Assembly: GCA_003339415.1 (NCBI GenBank)
Contig: PDHQ01000039.1
Coordinates: 62,001 to 126,000, forward strand
DNA from: Ophiocordyceps camponoti-saundersi (nom. inval.)
Lineage: Eukaryota > Ascomycota > Sordariomycetes > Hypocreales > Ophiocordycipitaceae
Length of the DNA stretch: 64,000 nucleotides
Reading direction: 5' to 3'
The notes under the pieces were generated by a model. That model had not been told where the DNA came from. It saw only the letters and a program-made list of their open reading frames with translations, and made no database searches. Shown one piece after another: positions 43,428 through 54,217 of this stretch; the first letter of the stretch is position 1, and the number at the start of each line of letters is the position of its first letter. Made by a program: the position numbers and the translations under genes.

Positions 43428-44719
43428 TCACCGTCTCGGCAGCCCAACCTTGTTCAAAGTCTCTTCCACGCTAGCTCCCGGCATGCCGGGCACCACCTTC
43501 GTCCAAATTTCGTCGCCCAGTGCTTGGGCTGCAGACAGCGTCGTCCAATTGGGGCTGTGGCCCGCTTTGAGCCATTTGAAGTCGTCGACTTGGTCCCACT
43601 GGTTCTCCGTCGTCGACTCTACCTCAGTGGCCTATTTCTCCTGTTCAGCTTCGTCTCGTCTTGCATGCCAAGGTCTGTCTCACATAGCATTCAGGAAGGG
43701 GCGCGAAGCGCATCCCGGTGCAGTCCTCGATGATTGGATGGCTTCCGCAGTGTAGATAGACGTCGACGTTGCTGCAGTCGTGGATCCGGACCTGACGGGC
43801 CACCATCACCAGGATGCTGTCGGTCACGTCGGTGATATGGACCGGCCCACTCACACGACCAGCCACGATGAGGCTATTGCTGATGGACTTGAGCGACAGT
43901 CCCGGGAAAGGTTTCCCTTGCACCGTAGGGACCGACATGTCGACTATGCAGTTACGCAGCTTCGTCAGGCTGCCCGAAGCCGTTGCGCGGGCCGCCGACG
44001 ACGGCAGGATAACGTGCAGGCCGACCTGATTGGAGATGCCGATATTCTTGGCGGTGGAGAAGCTGGGTTTTCGGATACCCGAGACGCCAGGCTGTGAGAG
44101 CTCCTGATTGTAATCCCTGCCCGTGGGACTGGAGGGCAGACGACTGACTGTGTCTTCGCCCTCATCAACAGCAGTTTCGAACGTTTTGGGCAGCGATTTC
44201 CTCGATAAGCTGCCACGATTCAAGCGCGGATCATTCTCAGGCGCGCCCATGTCGACGTGAACGGAGTCGTCGACGGAGCGCCTGAACTGAAAGCGAGACT
44301 TGGGCGTGACTCTGGTGACGGTCTCGTTCAGCTTATCATGGAGTGATTTGACAGTCTGCTCAAAATAGACTTGAGACGGCTGTCGACGAAAAGCAGAATA
44401 GAACAAAGGGGTAGAGTCTGGAAACCAAATCAACTAGAACACACCTCTGCGTATTGTCTTCTATCGTATGACGGAGTATGGTCTGCTGCGTCCGAGACCT
44501 GGTTCTGAACCTGAGCTATGCCAGCGAGAACATGGTCGATGGCCTCCTGACGCTCTCCGGCCACGGCAGAGACGGACTCGAGCTGATCGATTTGGTCCTC
44601 GAGGACTGGCATCCATATCTTAGCTTCCGATGATACACATCGTTGGAAAAAAGGGAATCGGGTAACGAACCGGCGACGCTCTCCTGAAAATGTCTGTGAA
44701 ACCGCTCCTTGGGATCCAT
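43428..44719 (-). CDS. Tubulin-binding cofactor C (TBCC / C-CAP domain)
   Basis: Four exons were rebuilt: 44719-44671, 44605-44445, 44379-43684 and 43631-43428, giving 369 residues. The N-terminal 110 residues are helical, as in the spectrin-like domain of cofactor C. The C-CAP beta-helix occupies about 175-305 (LRNCIVDMSVP, LKSISNSLIVAGRVSGPVHITDV, VARQVRIHDCSNVDVYLHCGSHPIIEDC). After the last intron the signature tail NQWDQVDDFKWLKAGHSPNW appears. Known role: GTPase activation of tubulin in the cofactor C/D/E folding complex in the cytosol. Without removing the 52-nt last intron the frame stops early and loses the tail. Confidence 0.88.
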
Positions 44720-45125
44720 GGCGAAGAGCGCGGAAGCTTAGATGGAGGTGAGGCCAATTGTCGTTCTCTTTCTGCCTCTTTCCAACGGAACTGATCTCAT
44801 GCGAGAGACGGTTCCATCAAGGGCGGTTAGGAGGAGGACGAGGACGAGGACGAGGACGAGGAGGGAATGAGGGGACGGAGGAGGGGCCAACGGATAAAAA
44901 ACTGCCCACGTAATCATGCATGATGCAGCCGACGCCGTTTCGGTCAAGGGGGCAGCGCCGAGCCGTTCCCGTTCAACGTCGTCGTCTCGGCCGAGAAGGG
45001 CGGAGGTAGTGGGGGGGGAAGAAAAACACGGAGAGGAGCCGGAACTTGGCAAATCTTTTGCTTTCAGCGCTGAAATTTGACTACTAGTACGCGAAACTTC
45101 ATAATACCGTCTACCTCTATCGCTT
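44720..45125. other. Spacer between GPI1 end and TBCC start
   Basis: 400 bases, with a GAGGAC hexamer repeat at about 44829-44862. No gene is seen. Confidence 0.5.
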
Positions 45126-47474
45126 CTAGTGATGCGACCTAGACCGTCCAGTGCCAGACGCCCTCTTCCCGCCCCCAGCGAGCGGCGGTATGAGAGGTAG
45201 TTGAAATGACTTCTGCGGCTCCATGTTGAGCGCCCGCCACATCTCCCATGCAGTCGCCCTTTTCGCAGGTAGCATGCTGTATTGCAGGCTGTACAGGTTT
45301 TTCCTATTGATGGGCGGAACGAACTGGCCGGTCAGTAACCGGAAGAGCACCGCGGGAGAGAGATAATGCTTTCGGATACGGTGCGCCATCTGAGAGTACT
45401 GGTTAAACATGGCGCCCATGGAAAGCGGAATGGACTGTCTCAAGGCGTCAGCGTCCAGTCACATGGCACATTATTTTGGCCGACCGACCTTAAGGTAGAT
45501 GACCGAGGTGGGCGGCTCGTTGGAATCCGATGCCTTCTGCTCCGGGCCATCTCGGAGCTCGAAGCGGATGCCGCCTGAGATGCCAGTCAGTTCTGAGATT
45601 TCTCTCGAGCATTTCGCCTCGATAACCCACCCGGAAGCCGCCTTGGATCTTTGACCCGTAGCATCAGCGCAAACAAGGGGAAGTGGTTGAGACAGGAGAG
45701 CAGCGTGTCAAAACCGGCCTTGATCGTGATGATGATCATTCTTGCCACGGCAAAGTTAAGGTAAAAGACGACAACGGTGGGCAGTAAAAACGAGAGCAGG
45801 GTGAAGAAGATTGTGCCGACAAGTAGCTGGTCCAGGTCGTAGTCGCAAGAGTCGATACGGTTACGCAGGACGTTGTGTTTCTTGCCACGGAAGAGGTGAA
45901 ATAACGACTGGAGGATGGTGAGCTGCCAGTGATAGATACGAGCCGACGCTAGGTAAAACGAGTAGATATGCATCGTCAGGGCCGAAAGGAGGTCCGAGAA
46001 TACAGCTAATGGCATGCTGGCGCCGGCGAACGACGAAAATCCTATGAACCACACGAGACGCGGCAACATCGGCTCCAGTGCTTCTATGCAGCCTGCTCCC
46101 AACCCTTCTTTCAGTATTGTCCGGCGGCATGAGCGAAGTATCTGAGGAGAGAGTAGGGCTTACTAGACCAGTAGTGTATAACCCAGAGAAACAAGTCGCC
46201 CAGAAATGCCGCGAGCTCCCCGTTGAGCTTAAGGCCGGCGGGCCATCCCATCAGCCACGAGATGCTTCGTCGAAGAGCATCAACTGCATACGTCCTCAAA
46301 ATATCGCCCATCCGCGACGCCACCCAGTCGGCGTGCTCGATAATGTAGGAGCCGAGCGCCATGCCGATGATGACGTCGTTGGCTACAAGCCACAGACTGT
46401 TGTAGAATCGAATGTAGTCCGGGTGGCTCGTGGTGACGCTGGCCCAATTCATCTTGCGCTGGCGCAGCGTCGAGTATTGCATAGGCCAGTAGCAGAACTG
46501 CTGCAGACGAATCTCAATCTGCTGAGCCGTGGCAGAAATGTCCTTGAGCGCGGCGCCCCCCGGCTTGGCCCGGAACTCGAGAGCGAGCAGTAGCACCTCG
46601 GCGGCCAAGCGGTGCCCAAAGAGAATCATGCAAAAGAAGCGCCATATGACCGGAAATATATAGGTGGTGAAGAGAGCCCACAGCCGCCGCAGGACATAGT
46701 TTCGCATCGTCGTCGCAGACTCGACTACCCTCTCCGACACGCTCAGGCTGCGCCTTGGTCGCGGGCCAAGCCGTCCGACGTTCTTCTGAAGCGTCTGCTC
46801 CAGCTCCCAGGACCAATTGATTTGGTTGACAATCTTGGGTAAGGCCCTGTCCCGGGCTGATGGCACGCGACGGGTGATGGTGTGCAACTTGAGTTTTTCC
46901 ACCAACTTGCGCTTCGTCTCCTTAGCCTTGAGCTCCTGTTGGTCAACCTCGTCGTTGGGATTAGCGTCTTCCAGACGGGAGGTCTTGTCGCTGAGTGCCA
47001 AAGCGATGGGCTCAAGTGAGATGTACTGCATGCGCCTGGGCTTGGGCCTGTCGTAAAGTATAAGTTGAACACTGGACGCCTTGGCGCATGCGATGGTCGG
47101 TAGCTTGAACGGCGGCTTCGTCGTCGCCCGGACCCAGGACGGGTCGGCAGCGTCCGAGTGCGGTGCGTTGGAGACGCCCAAGACGTGCATCGCGGCATGG
47201 CCACAGACGTCATAGATGCGGCAGGGGTTATGGGGGCCACCTCGGAAGAAAGAGCCGACTCTCAGGTGAAATTCAACGTCTTGGGCCTGTAGAAGCCTAA
47301 TTAGCAGAGTTGAACACCGCGAATAAGCTGGCAACGCACGTCGGCGTCGTCCAAAACGGCGACGACGAACACGTCCAGCGTCGAGTTCCTCCACCCCACA
47401 ACGACGCCTGGCCGATGGGAACTACAGGCGTCCGTCGGCCAGAAGACTCGCATCAGGCCATCATGTTCCACCAT
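45126..47474 (-). CDS. GPI1: GPI-GlcNAc transferase subunit Gpi1 (PIG-Q)
   Basis: Five exons were rebuilt: 47474-47340, 47286-46164, 46107-45631, 45574-45489 and 45434-45126, giving 709 residues. The N terminus (LMRVFWPTDA, then GVVVGWRNS) and the central block (YWPMQYSTLRQRKMNW, HPDYIRFYNSLWLVANDVIIG, ISWLMGWPAGLKLN, LAAFLGDLFLWVI) are PIG-Q hallmarks. Several membrane segments are visible (around residues 250, 365, 430 and 490). Known role: a subunit of the ER enzyme that adds GlcNAc to phosphatidylinositol, the first step of GPI-anchor synthesis. Donor GTAAGC and acceptor CTGAAAG define the intron at 46108-46163. The start codon overlaps the end of the upstream gene on the same strand. Confidence 0.92.
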
Positions 47475-47883
47475 GACAAGCAGTCGGATTTCAGAACGAG
47501 CCTCGCCGCCTCAGCTGCTCCCGCGCCGAGAAGCCGATGCCCAGAGTGCGCGGATGCTGCGCCGAGCTCGTCAGCCTCGTCGAGTCGACTAGTCGAGCGC
47601 GCTGGCATTACCAGATGCGTCTCCTTCCTGGCGAGAAGGACGACAGGAACAAAAATGGTGAGGAACAAGGCCGTTAAGCCGGCGAGACCTCTAGCAGCGC
47701 GTGTCTGGCGACGCCACCACGTTAGCGCTTCGACACGTCATGTGAATTGGAAGAAGCACGAACCACGACTCCGTTCTCCGCAGCGAAGATGGCCAGCTCA
47801 TAGAGACGGGTGACGAGATCCCAGCGAGCGGTAATATAGCCAGCTACGAAGATGCCGAGCGTGAGGATGGAGAAGGGGTGCAT
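47453..47883 (-). CDS. Small two-segment membrane protein of unknown function, overlapping GPI1 start
   Basis: Two exons, 47883-47764 and 47704-47453, joined by a 59-nt intron, 123 residues. It starts MHPFSILTLGIFVAGYITARW, a probable first membrane segment, then a conserved-looking amphipathic helix (LVTRLYELAIFAAENGVVTRAARG). Across the splice comes a second membrane segment (LTALFLTIFVPVVLLA). The rest is Ala/Ser-rich. Family not recognised by name, though the layout resembles short conserved fungal membrane proteins. Its last 22 bases overlap the first codons of GPI1 in another frame on the same strand, so both may share a transcript or one boundary is different. The downstream gene acts in the ER membrane, which makes an endomembrane location plausible; that is inference. 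Confidence 0.6.
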
Positions 47884-48093
47884 GGAGGAGCGTTTAGCTT
47901 TGCCGGTAGCGCATGCCTCGGGCAAGGGGGAGCGAGCGCACGTGAGGCTCGAATTTGTTCGTTCAGTGGGCTGTGATAAGCAGTGAAAGCCTTGAACGAC
48001 GCGGCGGCGCGGGGTATAAGTGTGGAAGTCGGGGTAAACAGATGATGTCCTTGGTGATGAAGCTGGACCTCATCCCTGACTGTTTTGAGTAGA

Positions 48094-48124
<31 letters not shown>

Positions 48125-48227
48125 AGAGGGAGGACCACGCGCCGCCCCCGCCCGCACCCCCACACGCANNNNNNNNNNGTGGTGTGTTGTGTTGGTGTGG
48201 GGGGGGGGGGGGTGGCGGGGGGGGGGG

Positions 48228-48277
<50 letters not shown>

Positions 48278-48776
48278 AGGTCCGAGGGAAGGGACCAAGC
48301 CGTACGTCACGTGGCAACCTGAGCTTGACGGCTTTACCATCGTGTGAAAGAGCTCTCCCTACCTGGACGCTCTAAGAATATTCACAGGAGGCGATTGCCA
48401 CGACCCTAGGGATACGTGATGGAACATACAGCGTCACAGTGGAAGGGAGTAGATCATCGTGATGCTTTGTTAGCTGCTTCATCTAGCACAACCACACACA
48501 CACATGCAGGTATGTATATGCCACCTAGGCTACAGAGCAAGTACGTGAATAAAGCAGGCTGTTGTTTGATCTTTTAGCCTCGCCAGCTCCGTATAGGTAT
48601 CGGCTGAAAACGACCTCTCCTAGAACCCGGACATCCACGAGCGTCCGAGCCTCTCTTCCTCGTCAGGCCAACCCAGAAAAGCTTCGACCAACAACTCATC
48701 AGCCGGGAGCCACCAAAGACGATCGCAGCATAGGTACTGAGTCGACGCAAGACAATTTCCGATGGAATAGCAATGC
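47884..48776. other. Intergenic region with poly-G tracts and assembly gap
   Basis: It contains G homopolymers at about 48094-48120 and 48198-48275, with a stretch of N between them. Translated poly-G/poly-C frames in this area are artefacts. Around 48480-48510 a short CACACA run occurs. No gene is supported. Confidence 0.7.
48169..48178. other. Assembly gap (10 N)
   Basis: Ten N bases flanked by C-rich and G-rich low-complexity sequence. True distance and content are unknown. Confidence 0.99.
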
Positions 48777-49094
48777 CTAAGCAGCCAGAGCCTGAATCTT
48801 CTCCTCCAATCCCGTCTTATTGGCACCTGTCAAGTCGGCAGATTTCTCGCCATCCTTGAACATGATAAAGGTCGGCATGGCGCGAATTCCGTATTTTTGA
48901 GCCACAGACTCTACGTTGTCAACGTCGACGGAGAGGAAAACAATGTCTGAATGTTGCTCTGAAAGCTGGTTAAAGATGGGGCTGATGAACTTGCACGGCC
49001 CACACCATTCGGCGTAGAAGTCGACGGCGACCTTGGGATGCTTTTTCAGAAGTTCTTCGAACTCTTGCGCCGTTTTGACATCGGTGACGGTCAT
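48777..49094 (-). CDS. Thioredoxin
   Basis: A 105-residue protein from the ATG at 49094; the longer frame begins at a TTG. The active site WCGPC is at 30-34 and is followed by the thioredoxin landmarks DVDNVESVAQKYGIRAMPTF with the cis-proline. No signal or transit peptide is present, so it is probably the cytosolic disulfide reductase fed by thioredoxin reductase. Length and motifs are complete. An intron in the short N-terminal part cannot be excluded but is not needed. Confidence 0.95.
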   Translation of the reverse strand: MTVTDVKTAQEFEELLKKHPKVAVDFYAEWCGPCKFISPIFNQLSEQHSDIVFLSVDVDNVESVAQKYGIRAMPTFIMFKDGEKSADLTGANKTGLEEKIQALAA

Positions 49095-49779
49095 ATTTGC
49101 GAGCGAAGGCGAAATTGATCTCAATCTGATAGTTCTGTGTCAACGAATGGATCGAGAGGCGGTCTGCTATAAACGGAGGATGAGGGCAGAAGGCGGGGCG
49201 TCGAGCTCCTTTATATATTGCGCGGTTTTTTATGGAGTTGGTTGCGATGACAAATCGAGCAGGTGGTGGTGGAGCGGTGGTGTGCGGGCACTCAGCCTCC
49301 GGGCAGTGCCATCCTTTGTAAATCTCCGCATTCTTCTACTCTATTGCGAAATCGTGACTGCTGTAGTCTATAGAGGTATGTATGAATGTATGTATGTATC
49401 TACATACATGTGATGGCATAATGGATGTTGAAGGCTGAAGCTCACGCTGGCGTGACAAGCCGTAGGTTGAATCGGGACAAGGCCGTCACCTACAGCGCCA
49501 TGCAGCACGACGGATAGGCAACCGCGCAATGCACTCCAGCCGCAGAGTCATTGGGCGGCTTGCGACGCATAGCATGGAACCCGCCCGTAAGCTGCATTGC
49601 GAGGCGATGGCGTGTCGTGGCTATGCCTGCCTCTGACGTACATATGTAAATATATTGTATCATTGTATGCTACGTAGGTTGGGACAAAGACAGAAGCATC
49701 CAGACTTGAACCCGCCAGGGATATACATCACTCTGCCCCGATACAAATCGTCAGCAAACAGTCGACCAATGAATAATCC
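49095..49779. other. Intergenic region upstream of thioredoxin
   Basis: About 690 bases, with a GTAT/TACA run near 49376-49408. It holds the thioredoxin promoter; no gene was recognised. Confidence 0.5.
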
Positions 49780-50202
49780 TTACTGACTTTTCGGAGCCGT
49801 CAGTCTGGCGTCATTTTCCTTATTGTCCTCCCGAGCCTCCTCGACGAGTTTGTCTATTCCCCTCTTCTTAAGCGCAACCTGGAAACTCGAGGTCAGATCT
49901 AGACGGCGTAATTTCAGTGCCACGAATGGCTCACATCAAGACACTTGCGATAAACTTGAAACAGTTCGTCGCACTCCTTGCTGTCCTTTTCTCCCCCTCG
50001 TAGATACTCTGACGATGGTGAGTCCAAGGGAATGACAAGTCCGTTCCCGTCGAGCCATCTTACTCTCGCTGTACCACTTGAGAAAGCAAGTGTCGTAGCG
50101 TCTGCCATATTTACATTAACAGCAGCTTCTTATTAATGCCAGCAGAGGACTCATGGCTCACTCCTTGACTTCGTTACACTCCGGAGCCAGCGAAGCCGAC
50201 AT
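49780..50202 (-). CDS. MDM35: Mdm35/TRIAP1-family twin CX9C protein
   Basis: A small four-exon gene: 50202-50162, 50101-50064, 50008-49935 and 49878-49780, giving 83 residues. The joined product has a twin CX9C motif, Cys 9 and 19, Cys 39 and 49, and the family sequence TCFLKWYSEKYLRG and KCLDVALKKRGI. Known role: in the mitochondrial intermembrane space Mdm35 carries Ups1/Ups2 for phosphatidic acid and phosphatidylserine transport; it is imported and oxidised by Mia40. Exons of 38-99 bases make this gene invisible to simple frame searches. All introns are GT-AG. Confidence 0.9.
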
Positions 50203-50532
50203 TGTGAGAAGTTTGGGTTGAGCGACTGGTTCAGGTGCTGCTAAGGTCTAGTAGGTACTACCTATGAAGACGAAACTCCGTACTGTATTCCGCCGCGTCT
50301 CGTGATTGGCTGAACAGACAGCCGATACTACCAGCCGATGCTATCCGTACATCTGTATGTACCACATTGTACACGCTGTGCGCGAAAACCTCCCCCATCC
50401 TTTCCCTGCATCCTCGCCATCCAACATCTCAGCTCGCGTTATCGCCCATCTCGAACCGGGGCCTGGGCGCGTCGCGTGTCAAGTTGGTCACAGCTACCTC
50501 CTTACGTACACGACACACCGTCACGCGTCAAA
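50203..50532. other. Divergent promoter MDM35 / HIRIP3-like gene
   Basis: 330 bases separating two divergent genes. No other feature is visible. Confidence 0.5.
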
Positions 50533-51750
50533 ATGCCGCCCTCGGCCAAAGAACTCGAAACCGCTCTCATCGACGCAACTTGCCATGTATATAAAACAGA
50601 TCCCGATGCAATCTCGGTCAACAGCGTCCGACGTCACGTTGAGAAAAAGTTTGACTTGGAGGTTGACTTCTTTGCCAGCGACGAGTGGAAGAGTAGGAGC
50701 AAGACACTTATCAAGGAATATGTTGTGAGGCATACAGCACATCTCACGTCATCGCTGCGCTGACAGCCCTGCGATCAGGACAAGCTGCTCGACGGCTGGA
50801 CGCCGAAAAGCCAGGGTCGCCTCAAGCGGCCATCTTCCGAACCCCCGTCTCCTCCAGTCAAGAGACAGAAACGCGCTTCACAGCCGAAGGCCGTGAAGCG
50901 CGAAAAGCCAAGCGACCCAAGGCCGAAGCCTAAAACCAAGACGGATGCGGCGCGCTCCAAGTCTAAAGCCGCCGCGACCGATGACGAGGCAGAGGCGCCA
51001 AATAGCCCACTTCCAGAGATACGGAAGCGCAAGATCAAGGATGAGTCTGAAGACGATGTAATAGAACGAGACGGTTCAGATCATGGGAAAGAGCCGGACA
51101 AGCCGATCAAGTCGCGTCATGAGTCCGACGAAGAGAAAGTTCAAGGGGACGGGGACGCTCCAGATACCTCAAAGGACGAAGAGGCTAAGCCAGCAGTGGA
51201 CGAAGAGGAAGAGTACTCAGATGTCATAGACGAGCCCCCTAACCCCAAATCTAGAAAGAAGAACAGCAAAGACGCCGCAAAATCGTCGAAACCAGCGCCG
51301 AAGAAAGCCTCCACGGACGATGGTCCTGAAGCTGAGATCAAAAAGCTACAATCGCAACTCGTCAAATGTGGTATTCGTAAGCTCTGGCACAATGAGCTCA
51401 AGCAGTACGGCCATGACACGCGTGCCAAGGTGCGCCATCTAAAGAAGATGCTGACCGAAATCGGTATGGACGGACGCTTTTCCGAGGCAAAGGCTCGCGA
51501 AATTAAAGAAACGCGAGAGCTCATGGCTGAAGCGGAGGCCGCACAGCAGATGAACCAGCTTTGGGGTCTAAGCAGTGCCGGACGGGCGAGCCGAAGCAAA
51601 AGCAAGTCTACCAAGGTGGAGGAGAGCGAAACTGTCGCCGCCGACGGAGAGAGCGACGATGACGACGGAGGAGGCAACTCGTTTGCGGCGAGAAGGAGGA
51701 GGGCGCAGGCTGACCTGGCATTTCTGGGTGACGACAGTGACTCTGAGTAG
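50533..51750 (+). CDS. DEK_C / HIRIP3-like histone-binding nuclear protein
   Basis: Two exons, 50533-50724 and 50779-51750, 387 residues. Residues 1-66 match a DEK C-terminal-type helical domain (KELETALIDATCHVY, SVRRHVEKKFDLEVDFF). The middle is a highly charged Lys/Glu/Asp linker with nuclear signals. Residues about 255-340 form a conserved helical block (EIKKLQSQLVKCGIRKLWHNEL, RHLKKMLTEIGMDGRFSEAKA) found in fungal HIRIP3/transcription-regulator proteins. The acidic tail ends in FLGDDSDSE, like the CHZ motif that binds H2A-H2B. A histone-chaperone role is likely from architecture but not shown. The ATG at 50533 is preferred; the longer frame upstream includes 65 unrelated residues. Confidence 0.7.
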
Positions 51751-52532
51751 AGAAGATGACGGATATTGGAGTGGTATGTTTAGTGGTAGAGGGGTTTTGT
51801 GGGAGTGAGTGTGTTATTTTACATGCTGGAAGACTGTAGTGGTAGGCTGTAGCTACCTACCTATGTAGGTACCTAGCTGGAAGAAGTGAGCTGTCACTGA
51901 TCAGTGATGGGGTAAAGCAAGCCTGATTGATGTCTGCCGCGAACTATCCATATAAGCGCCCCATGTTCGCGTGTGTTGATAATCACCGTCTTTCCCATAC
52001 CTACATCTTGGTATCTGGGGAGGAGACCAAACAGCTGGCCGTCATAAGCACGTCCGTCATGCTACACAACGCGCACACCCGGGGTCGAGTTATTGTTATG
52101 ACTTATGACATGCCAGCGGGCCCCCACTAGCGTCTACCGGGTAGCGGAGTTTATTATCTCCTGCGATGAATAGGTAATAGACAGCGAACGACAAGCACAA
52201 CTATCCGCACGGCTGTCTGAGTTAACACATACATACATACATTCATTCGACCGCTTTCCTGCCTGTTCATTCCTCTTCGTTGCGTCGAGATTCTCTGATC
52301 AAGTGCAGCAATCAAGCGAAACGCTCTCACTTCCCCGCCCGCCAAAGACATTCACCCATCCACACACGGTGGAGACGAACCGCCGCTCGAGGAGCTTACC
52401 AGGCACCATCTAGTCACGCTCGGAGGAGGAGGTCGCAGTCTAAACGATTTCACGCCTTTCTCTGGGTGGCTTCGGCCTCTCCTGAAATCACTTGTCTATT
52501 CCATCGTCCAAAATAAGTCGATATAGCCAGCC
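51751..52532. other. Intergenic region
   Basis: About 780 bases with a TACC/TAGG palindromic run at 51853-51873 and a TACA run near 52228-52242. No gene was recognised. Confidence 0.5.
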
Positions 52533-53321
52533 ATGGCAGATGCCGACGCACCCATCGTCACGACCCCCAAACGCAAGCGCAGCCAACAGCAACAACAGCC
52601 ACCCAGCACTCCCGTCAAGTTTTCCTTTGATCCTCTCAAGACAGATTCTCCAGATGATGGTAGCCGTAGCCCGCGCTCGTGCGTGGCCCATCGCTTTCGC
52701 GGCCTAGCTCTCAGCAGCGGCGAGCCAGACGACGAGGCGGCTTCCCTTTCCGACCCGACACGCAAGCGCAGGAGATGCGGAGACGAACCTCTGGCCGGAG
52801 GCTGCGGCTTTGGCTTCACTGCTTCCTTCTGCCCAGATGTCACCGTTGCCTCCAACGAGCTTGAGAGCCAGCCTGCGCACCCGAGGCCTCCGCGGAGGAG
52901 ACGCGCCGGCACACCTCCGCTACGAATGAAGAGTTCACCCACCGCACAGCAGGTCGCATCCCAGCTGGAGGTCGTCGATCCTGTACGCGCAGCCCTTACG
53001 TGGCACGAGGACGAGATTACCGTTTATGACCCGCACGACGCCGACGATGACGGCATCGGCGTCAACGGCGTCGGCTTCAAGCCTACGCCCGCAATGGCTC
53101 ATGCTCGCATCATGAAGAGACGGCAGCAGATGGCCGACTATCGCCGCCGCGAGGAGAGCGAGGCTAGGGCTAGGCGTAGCCAGAGACGTCGCGGCGAGGT
53201 TGCCGTTGCTGCCGTAGCAGCCGCCGCCGCCGCCTCCCGATCAATGTCCGACAAGTCAGCAGCGAGAAAAGTGCGCTTCATGGAAACCGAGAGCCAGAAC
53301 GTTGCCGTTACCACGGTCTGA
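52533..53321 (+). CDS. Conserved-looking disordered basic protein of unknown function
   Basis: A 262-residue single exon. The N terminus is Thr/Pro/Gln-rich with KRKR signals. The most conserved-looking part, residues about 150-205, reads RAALTWHEDEITVYDPHDADDDGIG then GVGFKPTPAMAHARIMKRR, followed by an Arg/Glu-rich helix and an Ala run. This resembles a short family found across filamentous ascomycetes without a known role. Nuclear location is suggested by the basic clusters. No enzyme motif was found. Confidence 0.6.
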   Translation: MADADAPIVTTPKRKRSQQQQQPPSTPVKFSFDPLKTDSPDDGSRSPRSCVAHRFRGLALSSGEPDDEAASLSDPTRKRRRCGDEPLAGGCGFGFTASFCPDVTVASNELESQPAHPRPPRRRRAGTPPLRMKSSPTAQQVASQLEVVDPVRAALTWHEDEITVYDPHDADDDGIGVNGVGFKPTPAMAHARIMKRRQQMADYRRREESEARARRSQRRRGEVAVAAVAAAAAASRSMSDKSAARKVRFMETESQNVAVTTV

Positions 53322-53693
53322 CGAGACAAAGTAAAGACGAGACGTATTATCATGGATGAAACGACTATACGAAGCGAGGGTTTTCATTTGATGGGGGGCG
53401 TCTTCTCAGTTTTGATCTAGGCCATTCTGCATAATGGCATCAATTACTTTCTGTGTTTCCTTGTCTTGGCCTTATCTCCGTTTGGTTGCCAGTTCTCGGC
53501 GACTTTCGAGCGGTAGTCATGGTTGAAAGTTTTATTTTGTTGGTGTTGTCGACGCTTCCTCCTGGTTGATGAATAGGGCATTTACCCTTGGTGCTAGTTC
53601 CGGCACGTTTTGTAATGCAGCTCTATATCAGGGTAGGGCAAAGTCTAGTCAAGCATCTGAAGCGGCTTCGTCTTGTTTGTTGAGAGCTCACCG
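53322..53693. other. Convergent intergenic region
   Basis: 370 bases between converging genes, T-rich, presumably both 3' ends. Nothing else is seen. Confidence 0.45.
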
Positions 53694-54217
53694 CTACCAG
53701 ACTTTGTACCACGGTTTCTGCGACTGAAGGTTCTCCTCTTCTAGTCTGAGCTGCGTCGCTCTCTCTTCAGCCGCCTTACGCGCCTTTTCTCTCCTGTCCT
53801 CGTTGACGATCTCGATGCGGCGCATCATGCTACGCCGCTGGGCGCGTCTCCGAAACTGACAATATTCGTACGACGCGGCGCTACCGACGACGAAGATGCC
53901 GACGGCCCAATTAGCCGCCTTGGGGACGTTTCCTGCGAGAAACGGATTGGCCTCAAACCCATTAATGTTCAGGAAAACGACAAACCTTGCAGAAGAAACT
54001 TGAGCCCGCCGAAGCCGGCTCCGGCGGCGATGCCGGTGAGCAGGCCTTCTCGGGCGCACGGCTTTTTAGCTACCTGGAGGAAGTCTTCTTTGGTGATTGT
54101 AGCGACGGCGTCGGAAATGGTCGGCGGCCGGGCTTCCGGTGGGGATGCCGGATCGATGCCAGGTTGGGGCTTTGGCCAGCTTTGAAGCGTCGTATGATCT
54201 GGCTTATCTTTGTCCAT
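53694..54217 (-). CDS. COX20: Cytochrome c oxidase assembly protein COX20
   Basis: Two exons, 54217-53986 and 53932-53694, 156 residues. After a polar N terminus come KKPCAREGLLTGIAAGAGFGGLKFLL (first membrane segment) and NVPKAANWAVGIFVVGSAASYEYCQFRRR (second), the signature of COX20/FAM36A. The tail is a charged helix ending KPWYKVW. Known role: a mitochondrial inner-membrane chaperone for newly made Cox2 in complex IV assembly. Intron GT-AG of 53 nt splits the two membrane segments. Confidence 0.9.

Noticed and set aside
48085..48375. Poly-Gly/poly-Pro frames across the N gap
   Set aside because: Translation of homopolymer sequence and unknown bases.
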